Assembly (NCBI GenBank): GCA_030619425.1
Contig: JAUXBJ010000137.1
Location: 1-6,058, forward strand
Length of the DNA: 6,058 bases
Source: a bacterium
GTDB taxonomy: Bacteria; Zixibacteria; MSB-5A5; GN15; FEB-12
Reading direction: 5' to 3'
A program made the translations under genes and the position numbers. The notes under the pieces were generated by a model, which saw only the letters and a list, made by a program, of their open reading frames with translations, was not told where the DNA came from and searched no databases. Below are positions 4,461 to 6,058 of this stretch, piece by piece. The stretch's first letter is position 1, and the number at the start of each line of letters is the position of its first letter.

Positions 4461-6058
4461 ATGAGTAGTAAGATGCGATTCGATATCGCCGACCAACGGA
4501 TCAAGTACAACGGTATGCGCGAGGTACAAGAATTTGTGGCCGATCGCGTCACTGAGTTTAACCACCGTCATCACACGGTTCTGCAGAATTACGAATTGGA
4601 GCTTGGTGAGGCCCGGATCTCGGTCCTTAGTGAACATTTCAACCCCCACTCCAACCTGGGCGCGCTACGCAACCGGCAACTGCGACAGTCGGCAGTACTG
4701 TCCGCCGCGCTCTCGGCCGTGGCTGTGGGGTTAAATGGGCGCGGTAGTCTGCGCGAGTTTCCAAAAGCCGAACAGACCAACGACCTCGCCAACAGCCTCA
4801 AGAGAGCCAACGACCGAACCGCAGCCCAAGTCATGGCGGAAGTGCTCCAGACCACCACCGAGCGGCTGCCGTTCGGCGAAGAGGTACTGATAGAGTCCAC
4901 GATTACCGAAGGGGTGCGGGTCAAACCCGGATATGAAGCGGGCGGCAACCCCACTATCGCAGTCGGCGCGCTGTTCGGCAAGCCGCGGCACCGCGCCCGA
5001 TATGGTACTGCCATGCCGGCCAGCGTGACGTTGTTGTCGATGGGTAACGACGTAATCGACGGCACGACCAAATCGGTAAAGGGATTGCACTCTTCCCTCA
5101 CCGCAATGTTTCTGACCGAGTCCCATGTCAAGCGACACCTCCCCGACGTTTACGTCCAGCGCTGGATGAGCGGCGCTCCCTTTGGAGAGTTCAACCCGCG
5201 CGAGGTCAGTTCGCCGGAAATAGCTAAGATCATTGCAGATTCTTACCGCATGTCGGGGGTTGAGGAGTTAAGCGCTTTCTTCCTCGATCGCCCGAGGCAC
5301 CACCTGGCCATGGAGCAACTTAATAATGTCGGTGTCGCAACACCGTATGACAAAGACGGGGATCTGTTTCCGGCTCTGGTGCTGGGACACGAGGGAGTCG
5401 ACTTTCCCGACGGACGACGGCTCAACGCCATGATCGGGGAAATCGGCGGATCGGCTGAATGGGCGGTCGGCGTACTGCCACTCGTGTGGCGAGGTGGACA
5501 GGCTCTCGGCATGCTTACCAGTCAATCCGCTTTATCACACAAGGATCGCGACCCGGAACAGCAATGGAATGAACGGTTCCACTTCACCGAAGATGAGTTC
5601 ATCATGATCCAGGACGCACGTTTTGAACACAAACCGTATTTTTCAATTGCAGACATTCTGGAGAACCCTTTTGCCGGCGGTATCAGTTCCTTTAGAGCCA
5701 TCACCGATAACTACTACCTGCCTTTCATGAAGGGCGTAAAAGCAAATCCGGAAGATAACAGCGTTAGGGTCGACGTGCTGGTTATCAACTCGATGGGGTT
5801 GATGGAGTGCTGGCATTTGACATTCAGAGCACGTCAATCGCTATCCCGCTCGATCAAGGCTCTGACGTCACCAAAACAGGAATTGACCGGGCTTGAGGGT
5901 GCTGATCTTGAGAAGGCCATTGCCGCCCAGTTGGCTGACGAACAACAACGCGAACGCTTCCGCATCTTTTTCAAGAATGAATACTACCCGGCGATGATCC
6001 CGCTGCGTGATCGGATGGTGATGTTGCATCGCGCCATTGATAGCCTGATTGAGCGCGG
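4461..6058 (+). CDS. Divergent, enlarged GlpX-like (class II fructose-1,6-bisphosphatase) protein, 3'-truncated
   Basis: The frame is open from the start to the right edge: 532 codons with no stop in the window. The ATG at 4461 is 10 bases after TAGGG (4446-4450); an in-frame ATG at 4452 is possible but too close to that site. Residues 1-115 are an extension with no family I recognise. Residues about 120-460 follow GlpX order: TAAQVMAEVL, VLIESTITEG where GlpX has its GEGE metal site, NDVIDGTT (196-203) for the D-P-x-E-G-T motif, LDRPRH (275-280), DKDGD (297-301), IGGSAE (328-333) for GGxPEG, and a final VDVLVINSMG strand. Known GlpX enzymes are about 320-345 residues, hydrolyse fructose-1,6-bisphosphate with Mg or Mn, and act in gluconeogenesis in the cytoplasm. 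Here several metal-site residues are changed (DPIEGT to DVIDGT, GEGE lost), so the substrate or activity may differ. Residues 461-532 are a helical, charged addition. Confidence 0.7.
   Translation, partial: MSSKMRFDIADQRIKYNGMREVQEFVADRVTEFNHRHHTVLQNYELELGEARISVLSEHFNPHSNLGALRNRQLRQSAVLSAALSAVAVGLNGRGSLREFPKAEQTNDLANSLKRANDRTAAQVMAEVLQTTTERLPFGEEVLIESTITEGVRVKPGYEAGGNPTIAVGALFGKPRHRARYGTAMPASVTLLSMGNDVIDGTTKSVKGLHSSLTAMFLTESHVKRHLPDVYVQRWMSGAPFGEFNPREVSSPEIAKIIADSYRMSGVEELSAFFLDRPRHHLAMEQLNNVGVATPYDKDGDLFPALVLGHEGVDFPDGRRLNAMIGEIGGSAEWAVGVLPLVWRGGQALGMLTSQSALSHKDRDPEQQWNERFHFTEDEFIMIQDARFEHKPYFSIADILENPFAGGISSFRAITDNYYLPFMKGVKANPEDNSVRVDVLVINSMGLMECWHLTFRARQSLSRSIKALTSPKQELTGLEGADLEKAIAAQLADEQQRERFRIFFKNEYYPAMIPLRDRMVMLHRAIDSLIER

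Noticed and set aside
4589..5138. Two minus-strand open frames opposite the GlpX-like gene
   Set aside because: They are shadows of a long plus-strand coding frame with recognisable GlpX motifs, and show no ribosome binding site or domain of their own.

Overview
The window (6058 bases, moderately GC-rich) looks like chromosomal DNA from a Gram-negative, didermic bacterium of an uncultured lineage. The best hint is the C-terminal dockerin-type tandem with the phrase DISDLVYLVDYMFTGG. I associate this, from memory and without a search, with candidate phylum Zixibacteria and relatives. A predicted outer-membrane barrel supports a didermic cell. TGA is used as an ordinary stop by three genes here, so the code is not globally reassigned.

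Layout. (1) 1-723: the C-terminal part of a YbdG/MscM-type mechanosensitive channel, cut by the window edge. (2) 724-1120: a non-coding stretch with a GC-rich terminator-like hairpin (836-873), further nested inverted repeats and a weak promoter candidate. (3) 1121-2718: two translationally coupled genes (ATGA overlap), a small exported acidic calcium-loop protein with a Cys-containing tail, and a predicted outer-membrane beta-barrel protein. (4) 2736-4286: a self-contained transcription unit with a near-consensus promoter, one long gene and a strong intrinsic terminator. (5) 4461 to the end: a divergent, enlarged relative of GlpX (class II fructose-1,6-bisphosphatase), truncated by the right edge.

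The main discovery is in unit 4. What first looks like two open reading frames (2838-3383 and about 3498-4223) is one reading frame interrupted by a single in-frame TGA at 3381-3383. The protein sequence continues in the same frame with no gap. The TGA falls where thioredoxin-like proteins of this type carry the first cysteine of their CxxC active site, giving U-S-G-C. Nineteen bases after the TGA there is a perfect 7-bp hairpin with loop GGGUC, close in position and loop sequence to the bacterial SECIS of E. coli fdhF. I read this as a 461-residue exported selenoprotein: signal peptide, beta-rich N-terminal domain, UxxC thioredoxin-like domain, PKD-like domain and two dockerin-type calcium repeats. 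An extracellular or surface-attached selenocysteine thiol-redox protein with a dockerin-type tail is not something I know to be described.

The genes do not form an obvious common pathway. Units 3 and 4 both encode exported, calcium-loop-bearing proteins, which suggests envelope or surface functions. The channel and GlpX-like genes appear to be unrelated neighbours. No selenocysteine machinery (selA, selB, selC, selD) lies in the window.
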